From the NCBI RefSeq assembly GCF_016864235.1, contig NZ_CP045732.1, positions 2,887,501-2,951,500 on the forward strand: a stretch of 64,000 bases of DNA, read 5' to 3'. The translations under genes and the position numbers were made by a program. The first letter of the stretch is position 1; each line of letters begins with the position of its first letter. Positions 18,957 to 28,600 of this stretch are shown piece by piece. The stretch comes from Legionella sp. MW5194. Lineage in GTDB: Bacteria; Pseudomonadota; Gammaproteobacteria; Legionellales; Legionellaceae. A model generated the notes under the pieces. It was not told the origin of the DNA, did no database searches, and saw nothing but the letters and a program-made list of their open reading frames with translations.

Positions 18957-19819
18957 GGACTTTGTTCCTTGTCTGTTTTGGTTTCTTTGGGCAACTCAAC
19001 CTCAGCATTGCTAATCAAACGGCTAAACCAGCTTCCGATAAAAAAATGCAGGGATGTTTTGGTATTGTCGAGAAAATCCTCCAGCACGTTTTTAGGCGCC
19101 AATTTGGATAAATACAGATTTTCTTCCCAAATCTCAGGTCCCATTTCCCGGAGTTTATTGACATAGTCTTTCAGCAAATTCTCGCTCTCATCACTGCCTA
19201 TTTTCTTTTTAAATTGGTCAAGTAAGGCCTGAACTACCCCTGACCTGAGCGCAAACGCCTTATCGGTTTGATTTTTTAATTCTTCGCCATAGGCCTCACA
19301 CAAGTCCAACTGCAGCAAACGCTGTCTGGTGATTTGGATTTGTTTACAATACGGGTTGCTTTTGGTGAGCAGTGCTAATTCGTCGCTTTTCTTAAGCAAT
19401 CGATCACGGTTGATTGAGGCAGTGAACGCCTCGGTTTCCTGTGAGACCAATTGCTCAATCGTTTTGAGATTATGCGTTACGGGTTGTTGTTTATACTCAC
19501 TGAGGATTTGCAAATCCTCATAGACCAGGCATTGCATGGCGGCACTGACAAGAATGGTGGCAGCATAATCCAGCGATCCAGGCAACATCGAGGATTGTTC
19601 ATTGATCAAGGCATATAACACAACAATGGCAGGAAGATCGTCTGCTTTTGAAAAGCCATGGTTGATTAGATCATAAATAGCCACGGGCAAGAGTTGATCA
19701 GCTGAGATCTGTTCATTTTTTCCGCCATACGATTGCTCGAGAAAGGAGACCCATTCCAGCGCGCTCAACAGCTCCCCCTTTCGCAATAAGGCTAAGTATT
19801 CCTCGGTCGATTCGAGCAT
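18947..19819 (-). CDS. Candidate VPS9-domain protein (Rab5-type exchange factor-like)
   Basis: 290 residues, no signal peptide. Residues about 20-100 look like the core of a eukaryotic VPS9 domain: SADQLLPVAIY (39-49) matches the SADDLLPVLIY-type motif, with D41 and P45; DYAATILVSAA (84-94) has Y85 and T88. From memory, the catalytic set of human Rabex-5 is D313, P317, Y354, T357; the spacings D+4=P and Y+3=T are the same here, and P-to-Y is 40 instead of 37. Residues 130-250 are charged helices; the C-terminus is Glu/Lys-rich (VELPKETKTDKEQSPQL), as in many Dot/Icm substrates. Proposed role: host-directed GEF for a Rab5-like GTPase; secretion is inferred only. Confidence 0.7.
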   Translation of the reverse strand: MLESTEEYLALLRKGELLSALEWVSFLEQSYGGKNEQISADQLLPVAIYDLINHGFSKADDLPAIVVLYALINEQSSMLPGSLDYAATILVSAAMQCLVYEDLQILSEYKQQPVTHNLKTIEQLVSQETEAFTASINRDRLLKKSDELALLTKSNPYCKQIQITRQRLLQLDLCEAYGEELKNQTDKAFALRSGVVQALLDQFKKKIGSDESENLLKDYVNKLREMGPEIWEENLYLSKLAPKNVLEDFLDNTKTSLHFFIGSWFSRLISNAEVELPKETKTDKEQSPQL

Positions 19820-19937
19820 TCCATCTCCAAATAGGTCGTCAGCAAGCTCTTAAAAAATAATCTATAGTCATAAAGAGCCTTTCAAATCGTAAGCATGCCC
19901 GTAGGTTAATAATAAGAACAGGCAAGGAGCAAGCCGC

Positions 19938-20231
19938 ATGAAAACATTAAGTCTCGCAGGTATTTTAATCACATTGCCCCTAAGCACCGCAATGGCCAAT
20001 TGCGATCTGACCCGTTTCCGATGGGATTGTGACATTCCCATGCAGGTGAAACCGTCGCATGCGGCACAATCCCTGGTTTATTGCGGCAACACGTACGGTT
20101 ACCTGACGCCGGCGCAATTTGATGTGTTAACCCGCTACCATCGTCGCAGCGTCAATATGGTATTAAAAATTAATGGCGAATACGTCGACAGCCCCTGCGT
20201 TCCCGCACGAAAATACCCTTATTGGGATTAA
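19938..20231 (+). CDS. Small exported cysteine-containing protein
   Basis: 97 residues with a clear Sec signal peptide ([20 protein letters not shown], cleavage near residue 20). The mature 77 residues hold four cysteines (NCDL, WDCDI, VYCGN, SPCVP), so two disulfides are possible in the periplasm. Contains [26 protein letters not shown] ribosome site upstream. I do not recognise a named family; probably periplasmic or secreted. Confidence 0.75.
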   Translation: MKTLSLAGILITLPLSTAMANCDLTRFRWDCDIPMQVKPSHAAQSLVYCGNTYGYLTPAQFDVLTRYHRRSVNMVLKINGEYVDSPCVPARKYPYWD

Positions 20232-20294
20232 CAGACTGTCATTTATGGCATTTATGTGTAAAATTTCAGCACGTAATGAATGCCTGAGGGTGCT

Positions 20295-20909
20295 GTGATT
20301 GATTTTACCAAATTGACTGACGAGTTGCATGGGCAGGGTTACAGTCTTGTTGAGAATTTTCTCCCCGATACCACCCACCAGCAATTGCTCTCGCTGGCAA
20401 AAAAAATGGCCGAAACAGGTGAGTTTAAACAGGCTCGCATTGGACGCCAACTGGATACTTTGCACGATCAGAGCATTCGACGGGACAAAATTCGCTGGCT
20501 TCACGACACGCCGGAGCATGAAGCCATCGAAACCTATTATACCGCCATTCACCGGTTAGCCAGCACCCTGAATCAGACGTTTTACCTGGGCCTCGCTCAC
20601 TTCGAAACCCATTTTGCGATTTATCAACCGGGGGATTTTTATCGCCGGCACGTGGATCAATTCATCAACACACGCGATAGGCGCCTCTCTTGTGTTTATT
20701 ATTTAAACAATAACTGGCAAACCACCTGGGGTGGGGAATTGAAGCTTTATAATGCCAGGGAGGAACATCTGCAAACGGTACTTCCCCTGGGCAATCGTTT
20801 CATCTGTTTTGACAGCCAACTCCCCCACGAGGTCTGTATAACCCGCAAAACCCGTTACAGTCTCGCCGGTTGGCTTAAAACCCGAAGCAGCGCCCCGCTT
20901 AATTTATAA
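20295..20909 (+). CDS. 2OG-Fe(II) dioxygenase, prolyl-hydroxylase-like
   Basis: About 204 residues from GTG 20295, which has GAGGG just upstream; an ATG at 20280 would add five residues but lacks a ribosome site. Iron ligands are the HVD pair in YRRHVDQF and the His in LPHEVCIT; the 2-oxoglutarate-binding Arg is in TRYSLAGWL. This is the SM-20/PhyH-like layout seen in bacterial prolyl hydroxylases (YbiX/PHD type), using GGELKLY before the distal His. Substrate unknown. Confidence 0.88.
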   Translation: MIDFTKLTDELHGQGYSLVENFLPDTTHQQLLSLAKKMAETGEFKQARIGRQLDTLHDQSIRRDKIRWLHDTPEHEAIETYYTAIHRLASTLNQTFYLGLAHFETHFAIYQPGDFYRRHVDQFINTRDRRLSCVYYLNNNWQTTWGGELKLYNAREEHLQTVLPLGNRFICFDSQLPHEVCITRKTRYSLAGWLKTRSSAPLNL

Positions 20910-20969
20910 AATCAAAGAAACCTGATATTCTCGTGTGTAATCAGAATTCTCTACTTTGCAAGCGATATT

Positions 20970-21884
20970 ATGTACGCCCTTGAAATAAACGAATTGCGTA
21001 AAACGTATGCCAATGGGGTAGAGGCTCTAAAAGGCATTAATCTTACGGTCAAAAAAGGCGACTTTTTTGCCCTGCTTGGTGCGAATGGCGCAGGCAAATC
21101 AACCACCATTGGTCTGATTACCACCCTGGTCACCAAAACCTCGGGTAAAATTTCAATCGACGGGTATGACCTGGATGAAAAACCTGATTTTGCCAAAGCC
21201 TGCCTGGGTCTGGTGCCCCAGGAATTCAATCTGAACATCTTTGAGGCCTGTGATCAAATCCTTATCAATCAAGCCGGCTTTTACGGCATTGGCCGTAAGC
21301 AGGCCAGGCAACAGGCAGACATTCTTTTACAGCAACTGGGCTTGTGGGAAAAGCGCCACAGCATTGTCCGGCACCTTTCCGGAGGCATGAAACGACGGCT
21401 GATGATTGCCCGGGCATTGATTCATCAACCCAGGGTTTTGATTCTGGATGAACCCACCGCCGGCGTCGACATTGAAATTCGCCGCAGCATGTGGGATTTT
21501 CTCACCCAAACCAACGCCCAGGGAACAACCATCATTTTAACCACCCATTACCTTGAAGAGGCCGAACAATTGTGTAAAAACATTGCCATCATTGATCAGG
21601 GCCAAATTATCGAAAACACGTCCATGAGAGCACTGTTGAAAACACTTCACCATCAAACCTTCGTATTGAACACCGAATCACCCATCACGGAGCTGCCATC
21701 CCTTGAGCCTTTCAGTGCCACCCTGATTGATAATCACACCTTCGAATTGCGGGTCGACAATCAGGTGTCGCTTAACGACGTGTTTTCAGTACTGAGCGAA
21801 CGGGGTTTGCGTATCCACAGTTTACGTAACAAAACCAATCGCCTCGAAGAACTTTTTCTGGATTTAATTAACCATGACCATTAA
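20970..21884 (+). CDS. yadG: ABC-2 exporter ATP-binding protein, YadG type
   Basis: 304 residues. Walker A LLGANGAGKSTTIG (about 34-47), signature LSGGMKRRL (about 137-145), Walker B VLILDEPTAGVD (about 156-167), and switch His in TTHYLEE. The C-terminal extension resembles the YadG/DrrA type. Overlaps the permease start by 11 bases; the two form an exporter. Substrate not evident. Confidence 0.93.
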   Translation: MYALEINELRKTYANGVEALKGINLTVKKGDFFALLGANGAGKSTTIGLITTLVTKTSGKISIDGYDLDEKPDFAKACLGLVPQEFNLNIFEACDQILINQAGFYGIGRKQARQQADILLQQLGLWEKRHSIVRHLSGGMKRRLMIARALIHQPRVLILDEPTAGVDIEIRRSMWDFLTQTNAQGTTIILTTHYLEEAEQLCKNIAIIDQGQIIENTSMRALLKTLHHQTFVLNTESPITELPSLEPFSATLIDNHTFELRVDNQVSLNDVFSVLSERGLRIHSLRNKTNRLEELFLDLINHDH

Positions 21885-22647
21885 TCGTCAAGTTGTCGCG
21901 TTGTATACCCTGGTTCGCCGCGAATTAGTCCGTATGTTCCGCATCGCAAGCCAGGTGTTTTTACCGCCGGTCATTACCACTGCCCTGTATTTTTTAATTT
22001 TTGGGACCTTGATTGGCAATCGCATAGGCCCTGTCGGCGGCGTCTTGTACACCACGTTTATTGCGCCGGGCTTGATCATGATGTCGGTAATTACCAATGC
22101 CTACGGCAACGTCTCTACCTCGCTATTCAGCTCACGATTCCAGAAAAACGTGGAAGAAATGCTGGTCAGCCCCATGCACGACAGCCTGTTGCTGCTGGGC
22201 TATGTCCTGGGTGGTATTTTACGAGGAATGATCGTGGCGCTGCTGGTCTACCTTGTTTCCTGTTTTTTTGTGCGGATAGAACTTTACAGTCTCAGCATGA
22301 CTTGCCTCGTGGTTATCCTGGTGTCTGCTATTTTTTCACTGGCCGGCTTTACCAATGCCATGGTCGCCCGCAATTTCGATGATGTCATGATTATCCCGAC
22401 CTTCGTATTAACACCGCTGACTTATCTGGGCGGGGTTTTTTATTCAACGAGCATGCTGCCTGGCATCTGGAAGACGATTTCTCACTTTAACCCCATTCTT
22501 TACATGGTCAATGCACTGCGGCACGCCATGATCAATCAGGAAGAAATACCCATGACTGAAGCCCTGTTAATCATACTGGCCCTGCTGGCATTCCTGACCG
22601 GACTCAACCTTTACATGCTTAAAAAAGGGACTGGGCTACGCGATTAA
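21874..22647 (+). CDS. yadH: ABC-2 exporter permease, YadH type
   Basis: 257 residues with about six transmembrane segments and the ABC-2 permease signature near residues 178-202 (PTFVLTPLTYLGGVFYS, then HFNPILYMVNALRHA). Length and partner match E. coli YadH. Its stop codon shares TTAA with the stop of the convergent gene. Confidence 0.93.
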   Translation: MTINRQVVALYTLVRRELVRMFRIASQVFLPPVITTALYFLIFGTLIGNRIGPVGGVLYTTFIAPGLIMMSVITNAYGNVSTSLFSSRFQKNVEEMLVSPMHDSLLLLGYVLGGILRGMIVALLVYLVSCFFVRIELYSLSMTCLVVILVSAIFSLAGFTNAMVARNFDDVMIIPTFVLTPLTYLGGVFYSTSMLPGIWKTISHFNPILYMVNALRHAMINQEEIPMTEALLIILALLAFLTGLNLYMLKKGTGLRD

Positions 22648-24458
22648 CCCGAGCGGGAAGAGCGGACGCCTGCCCGTTTTTCAATTCGCGCATGGGCAAT
22701 TTTTTCATTGCCTTTTTGTTGCCTTGAAAATCGGATGTGTACATCGTGCAAATCATGCGCTCTATTAAAAAACAAACCAGTGTAGTTTTCTCTGGCAAAA
22801 GCCTTCCCGCGATTTAAAGTAAATTCCAGGGTAATCGCTTTAAACGCCTCAATGATTCTGGTTTTAGCGGCGTGAACCAGACGCTCCTGGCTTTCGGGAG
22901 TAAACTGTCTGCTATACCAGGGTTGAGGCTCGGGCGTATCAAGAAGCAACCAGGCTTCAGGCGTTGGGTGATCCATGATTTTGCTCATGATGCGTTTTTG
23001 TAAAAATTGCATTTTTGCAATGATTTTATTCTGACAAAAATTGCGCTGCAGGAGCCCATCGCCGGTTCCATCATTCGATTTACGTTCAATAATAGTCAGG
23101 CAATGGCCGCGAAGCGCAATACCGTCAAATTCCTGTCTGGCCTTTGTTTCCGGATCCATCACCGTAAAGGATTTATACAGGCTCAATGACAGCTTCTGGG
23201 TAAAATCCATGATCGTGTCCAACAAGCCTGCCGTGACATCATTCTCATCGATACCGCACAATCTGGCTATTTGTTCCCTTTGCTGCATTTCGAGTTGCGT
23301 ATTTCTACCGCTTAAATCATCGTATTCGGCGCCAGCTGCAGTCAGCACGGCGGAGGTCAATGTGCTTATTGTCTCTTCCTCATCGGAATCGTAATCCAAA
23401 AAGGTATCGACAAAAGCAACGTCGGACTCGATACCCCTATCGGGATAGGGGTAAACCAGAGGCCCTACCATTTTAAACTGCGTGAGATTATTCACCCACT
23501 CCTGCAGGCTTCTGGCGTCGGAAGAGTCATGGCCTAACTCAAGAAAAGCCTGATTATAGTGCTGAAAACGCGTTGCTGGCGGCGGTAATGCGTCTTCCAA
23601 TTGTTCGATTTGCAACGCCGTGTCTTGATATAAACTCTGGATTGCACTCTGAAGCTTGACCATCTCACCAGCCATGTATTTCCGGCAGGAAGCCCGCGCT
23701 TTATCCAGCAATTTGCCGTATTCTTTTTGCAGATGATTGCGTAGTTGTTCTTTCTCCCGGGTTGCCAGTTGCCTGATCGTGGAGTAGTTGTATTCACATT
23801 GCAGCAGACTTTGGTTAACAACATCAACAAAATGGCGGGAATAGCGGGCATACTCCCCGGAAAGTCCGGTGTGATACGCCAACAATTTAAGCTGCTTATC
23901 GAGGACTGCCAGTTCCTGGTGAAGGAATTTTTTTTCTGCCTGCAGGGCTTGCATCTGTTCACTTAACAGGTTTGCAGTCACAGGCTCGCGCGCTAATTGC
24001 TGCTGCTCTCCCTCAAGAAGTTGAATTTCCTTAGCTATTTTTTGCAATCGCTCGTTTAAAAATTTTCTGTATTTAAACTGTTCCTTGTCTTGAGAAGACA
24101 AGGACGCGACATGCGCCTTCAATAATTCCAGCGTCGTGTAATAGGCTCTATAAACAGCGGCATCACAATCATCGCTTTTTAGAGAAAAATTTTCCAGTTC
24201 TTCATTAAGCAGCTTTTTGCGTTTTTCAGTCAATTTTTCATAGCGTTTCAAGGCTGCTTTAAACGGTTGAAGACTTTCTACAGGATTGCCCAAGGACTGA
24301 CCAGTCAAGTGAGCCCAGGCGTTATTAATGATTTTAATGTCGGCTTTGATTTCTTTGAGTTCGCGCAGGATTGCATCAAAGTCATCTTGAATCGCTAGTA
24401 TTTCACCCAGCCTGAGAACCTTTTTTTCAAGCTCGGGCAAGGCATAACTGACATTCAA
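22644..24458 (-). CDS. Orphan coiled-coil protein, possibly 3' part of a split gene
   Basis: 604 codons from a TTG that overlaps the upstream TGA (TTGA). Residues about 25-260 are strongly heptad-like helices (LKEIKADIKI; EKLTEKRKKLLNEELENF; LQALQAEKKFLHQELAVLDKQL). A middle acidic stretch (LDYDSDEEET) and a folded C-terminal part follow (LRGHCLTIIERKS; WYSRQFTPESQERLV). No signal or membrane segment. The start has only a weak AGAG site, and reading one base differently in the T6 at 24459-24464 would join it to the Toprim gene into about 912 residues. Function unknown. Confidence 0.65.
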   Translation of the reverse strand: MNVSYALPELEKKVLRLGEILAIQDDFDAILRELKEIKADIKIINNAWAHLTGQSLGNPVESLQPFKAALKRYEKLTEKRKKLLNEELENFSLKSDDCDAAVYRAYYTTLELLKAHVASLSSQDKEQFKYRKFLNERLQKIAKEIQLLEGEQQQLAREPVTANLLSEQMQALQAEKKFLHQELAVLDKQLKLLAYHTGLSGEYARYSRHFVDVVNQSLLQCEYNYSTIRQLATREKEQLRNHLQKEYGKLLDKARASCRKYMAGEMVKLQSAIQSLYQDTALQIEQLEDALPPPATRFQHYNQAFLELGHDSSDARSLQEWVNNLTQFKMVGPLVYPYPDRGIESDVAFVDTFLDYDSDEEETISTLTSAVLTAAGAEYDDLSGRNTQLEMQQREQIARLCGIDENDVTAGLLDTIMDFTQKLSLSLYKSFTVMDPETKARQEFDGIALRGHCLTIIERKSNDGTGDGLLQRNFCQNKIIAKMQFLQKRIMSKIMDHPTPEAWLLLDTPEPQPWYSRQFTPESQERLVHAAKTRIIEAFKAITLEFTLNRGKAFARENYTGLFFNRAHDLHDVHIRFSRQQKGNEKIAHARIEKRAGVRSSRSG

Positions 24459-25381
24459 AAAAGGGCTTTTTTCTCTGAAAAATATTCAAAAGCCAACAAT
24501 TCGTTATAAATGCAACTAAAATACCGGAATACCGCCGGAGAGGGGTAATGCTCCGTTCGCTGGCTATGCTTTGATTTTTTATCCAGTTCCTCTTTTTGCC
24601 GCTCAGGCCTACTGCTTGACACCCGATCGTCAAAATGGCCATGTAATCCTTCAGGGCCTTCGCTCTGCAGCACATCGTTCCAGTCGGTTTCTTCCAATGG
24701 CGGTTCTTTAACGACTACATTGTAACCGGCCTCAATAAACAGGGTTTTTGCCCTGCCAAACGCTTGATTGGCTGAAGAATTGTCCTTGTCATGATCTTTC
24801 AGGAAGACGACGGTCGCCCCGGGAGGGTAATGGGTTTTGACATACCCCAATACGGTCGGTAAAGCATCAACACCCATGGAGGCTAAAATGGCATGATTTT
24901 CCTTGATCGCATCGATAACTGCCACACTGGCCGCCGTTTCAACCCCTTCCGCGATGTAGACCTCATCCCGAGAGACACCCGGATTGACAATGGCCGCTTT
25001 CCCTAGACGCGGCGGATTGGTCGCGCCAATGTATTTTTTGCAATAGAATTTACGGGATTTACCCTGCGCCTTCTGGCCATCAGCCCCGACTTGAATGAGT
25101 TGTACACCCATTAAGCGATTATCAAGGTCATGAACCGGGGTCACCAGGTAATCACGGTACGGCTCGTTGTCATCCAGTTCCTTAATGCCCAAGGGACCGC
25201 GTAAATGTTTAAAGGACAGGCTTCTGGCTACTGTCGCCGGAATGTGTCGCGTGTCGACCAGGTATTTTTCTGCCGGAGTGTTGGCAATGGACTGAGACGA
25301 TTCCCATAATCGCGTTGCCAAGGCTATTTTTTTCTCATCAATGAGAAACGCCTGTAATTCAGTAATGGATTTAATACGCAT
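24455..25381 (-). CDS. Toprim-domain primase-like protein
   Basis: 308 residues. N-terminal region AEKYLVDTRHIPATVARSL (37-55) resembles the segment that precedes Toprim in plasmid and phage primases. The Toprim core is EVYIAEGVETAASV (140-153) with acidic E145/E148, the DHD metal-binding pair at 196-198, and a trailing TDWNDVL (232-238). The zinc finger and helicase of full primases are missing. Such domains occur in conjugative and phage primases, so a mobile-element origin is possible. GGAGAA upstream. C-terminal 40 residues after the Toprim run into the possible frameshift. Confidence 0.72.
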   Translation of the reverse strand: MRIKSITELQAFLIDEKKIALATRLWESSQSIANTPAEKYLVDTRHIPATVARSLSFKHLRGPLGIKELDDNEPYRDYLVTPVHDLDNRLMGVQLIQVGADGQKAQGKSRKFYCKKYIGATNPPRLGKAAIVNPGVSRDEVYIAEGVETAASVAVIDAIKENHAILASMGVDALPTVLGYVKTHYPPGATVVFLKDHDKDNSSANQAFGRAKTLFIEAGYNVVVKEPPLEETDWNDVLQSEGPEGLHGHFDDRVSSSRPERQKEELDKKSKHSQRTEHYPSPAVFRYFSCIYNELLAFEYFSEKKALF

Positions 25382-25491
25382 AAAGGAGAATAAGTAACCA
25401 AATTGGTCTTAATATCTCACATTCAGATTAACAAAAGCTTAAAACAACCATAATCCATCACAACTGGCCTTATTTCTCTTTCCTCCAGGGA

Positions 25492-25519
25492 TTGACGCTC
25501 TTGTTTAGACTGGTATATG
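25492..25519 (+). promoter_or_regulatory. Predicted promoter for the 1079-residue protein gene
   Basis: TTGACG (25492-25497), 16-base spacer, TATATG (25514-25519) preceded by TGG, which gives an extended -10. The start codon is about 105 bases downstream. Also in this 249-base divergent region, CTTAATATC near 25410 resembles one half of a PmrA box, but the second half is poor. Confidence 0.4.
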
Positions 25520-25630
25520 GTAAGTAAATGATCTTTAAATTTAACTTTAATCCACTTTGGACTCTGTTTAACGCATCTACATCTCGGGAATTGTTATAGA
25601 AAGAATTTCATAAAGCATCAGGAGGTCACC

Positions 25631-28600
25631 ATGGGAATTTTGGACTCCCTCATCAGTGCAGTCGTCAGTCCAGGCAGCGGCCACGCCATCACCGGTGGAT
25701 TAGGCTTGATACTCGGAACAGGATTTGGCGCCTATCTCCATTCGCTGAAAGCCAATTGCGAAAAGAAAAATTTAGTCCTTACCCTGGAACATCTTCCTAA
25801 AACCCATGCAGAGATCCTGAATGAAAACTGTAAAGAAATCATCGAGAGCATGCTCCAGGAACTGGATGCCCTCGATAAAGGCTGCGAATTACAACTTCAA
25901 TTAGGCAGTGCACTGCGTGAACACATTGACACGTTCTGCTATTTACGCCAACGAAGCGGCAGTGAGTTTTTTCATATCCCAAAACTGCATGAAGGGGTTA
26001 AATCCCTGGATCTGAACCATTCGACTGCTTACGCCATTGAAAAAACAATCAATGAATATTTTGAAACCTACCTGAATGTTAACCGTCAGGTTATTAATTC
26101 AGAAAACCGTGCCGCTGCGGTGGCCGCGGTGCAAATCATGCGCAACACCTCCATCATCCTTGTGCAGATGATGAAATCATTGGCGAGTTTACCAGGCTAT
26201 GAGAATGAATTGCGGCTGCTTAAGCTTAAAGACATCATGAAGAATTTCTACACCAACATTCTTCATAACAAACTATTGACCGGCAATTTCAATAAAAATC
26301 TCCACGAATACCTCATTACCACGACGAAACAACGCGAAACCCTGGCATTGCGGGTCCAGGGGCATTATGACCAATTAATTGACCAATTGATTCTTGAACA
26401 ACGCGACATCAGCATCCAACAATTGGCGCAGCAATCATCCATTCAGTTGCATGGTTTGACCAGTACGTTTCTGGAATTGGTTGCCCGTTTATTCGATAGT
26501 CAGGCGGGCAAAGAATTTACAGAAATCACCACGTATAAAATGGCGCAGGGCATGTTAAGAGCCGATACGGCGCAAGCCACTGGCTCATTACCCTTCCCTG
26601 ATAAAGGAATTTATACCCTGCTGAAACCTTTCGCGGTCATCGCTGAAAATTTAAATCAATTAAGTCATCAGGAGGATTTGCTTTCCTTTGTTCAATACCA
26701 GGACCTGTTCAGCGATCCCGCCCTACTTAAAGCAATAGCCAACTGGAATCAGAAATACCACTACCGCACATTAAGCGTCGAAGAGCAGGCGCTTCTCGCG
26801 GAAGACCTGGCCATGATCTGCAAATTGCTGTTCGTCTGCCAGGCCCTTGAAAAGAACTTTTTTCAATCCGCAGTCAATTACGGGCACCGCGGCCTGCTGG
26901 CACGCGGCGAGTATCAGGCGAAGCGTTTCATCATCTCTTTCTTTTACGAAGCGGCTCTGCAGCGCATCGAACATTTTTTTACACGCCACCCGGCTTTCTC
27001 GGAGTTACTGCACCACATTAACGATCCGAAATGGCTCGAAGCGCAGGGCATTCCCATGACAGGGAATGGACAATCGTTTGTCATCAAAACGGAAGAGGCT
27101 TCCGATAAAAGCCTGGTAAAACAGAATAAAGTGGTGACCAACTCCGTATTCCGGCGCTGCATTCAGATGTTGAATAGCCTGCGCGTGCGAATGGATTACA
27201 TCCACAATGCATTTTTAGACAGGCATTACCTGGACACACCAGTGGGTACCGAGGATTCACCTGTTCAGACCCCTGAAAATCGCGTCTACCAGTTTAATGT
27301 CGTGCGGTTACTGGAAGAGTTCGGCCTGGTGGATAGTCTGGGGATCAACCTGTCCAGCAAAACCACGCCCAAGCCATCAATCGATAAAAACCTGCTGACC
27401 TCCCTGCAATTGACTTATTTTCAAATTCAGCAGGCCGAGAAGCTTCTGCTTGATCTTTCCGGCAAACTGCGATTACGGACCATTTATAACCCAACGCGGT
27501 TGACCAGCACTTACCAATTGCAATTTGACGATAACGTGGTGGAAATTGATGCGGTACTCTACGACTACCTGAGAAACATTGGCAATGCCCATTTTGGCTG
27601 GCTTGATGTGCCTCAAAACCGTTTGCTTAATTTAGTCACGCAGGAGCAGGAATTTCATTTTCATGAGACGAAAGGCGGCAATCTCGCAGCGTACATGACA
27701 TTGAATCACCAGTTGACGCGTCTTTATGATTTAACCAAGCAGCAAGTCGCAAGCCAAACCAATGGCGCCATCGAAGCCTTTTTGAGTCGACTGCACGATG
27801 TGCTCGCTAACCGGCAGGTGGTGATTGAGCACGTGACGCTGGAATCAGAAAACCTTAAACAATTGGCTGCCAACAACAGTCGCTTAAAGTCCGAATACAC
27901 CAAGAACCAGCAGCAAATCGCCGCATTAAGCCAGGATGTCAGGTTGCTGCATGGTCAGTTACAAACGACTCAGGCAACCATTGCGGAGTTAAAAGAAAAG
28001 ACAGAGCAGAATCTTGCCCACATCGAAAAGATTGAAACGATTAATGGCAATATCTACACCTTGTTGCTGGATGAATTTAAGGACAACATCAATGATCTCA
28101 ATGACATTAACAAGGATTTAAATGGCAAGCTGGATGAAATTCAGCAGTTACTGCGCGGCCATCAATCCAGTCAGATTCAAATGGCCAGCGAGGAAATTTA
28201 TACGCTGAAGCAGAATATGCGAACGCGCATTGACATCATCCTGCAACGTTTTAATCGTTACGAGAAAAGCTTTGAGTGCGCCAATGATGAAATCCGCAAA
28301 GCATTCAGCCGTCTTAAAAGTAATATTTCCCAGGAAAAATTAATCATCGAAAAACTGGAGTCCCAGCTCAATCTGGCCTTACGGCAGTTGGAAGAGCAGC
28401 GGCAGAAAGCACAGTTTTTTACTGCAAAACAAGGGCAAATTAAAGTCATTGTCAGTGATTTTAAAACCCTCTTTGCCCATCTTGAAACCACGTTTCAACC
28501 ACGGCTCACTTTTTTTAGTTCCTACCGCAGTATAAAAACTAAAAATTTAATGACGTTCATCGAAATCCTCCTCGCCAATCAGCGCCATCTGAAAGCGTCT

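Noticed and set aside
24460..24475. Programmed -1 frameshift site A AAA AAG
   Set aside because: The A6G run is present but its phase does not match the slippery-heptamer frame; only single-codon slippage on T6 remains possible.
25400..25440. PmrA box upstream of the 1079-residue gene
   Set aside because: Only one half-site (CTTAATATC) fits; the second half does not.
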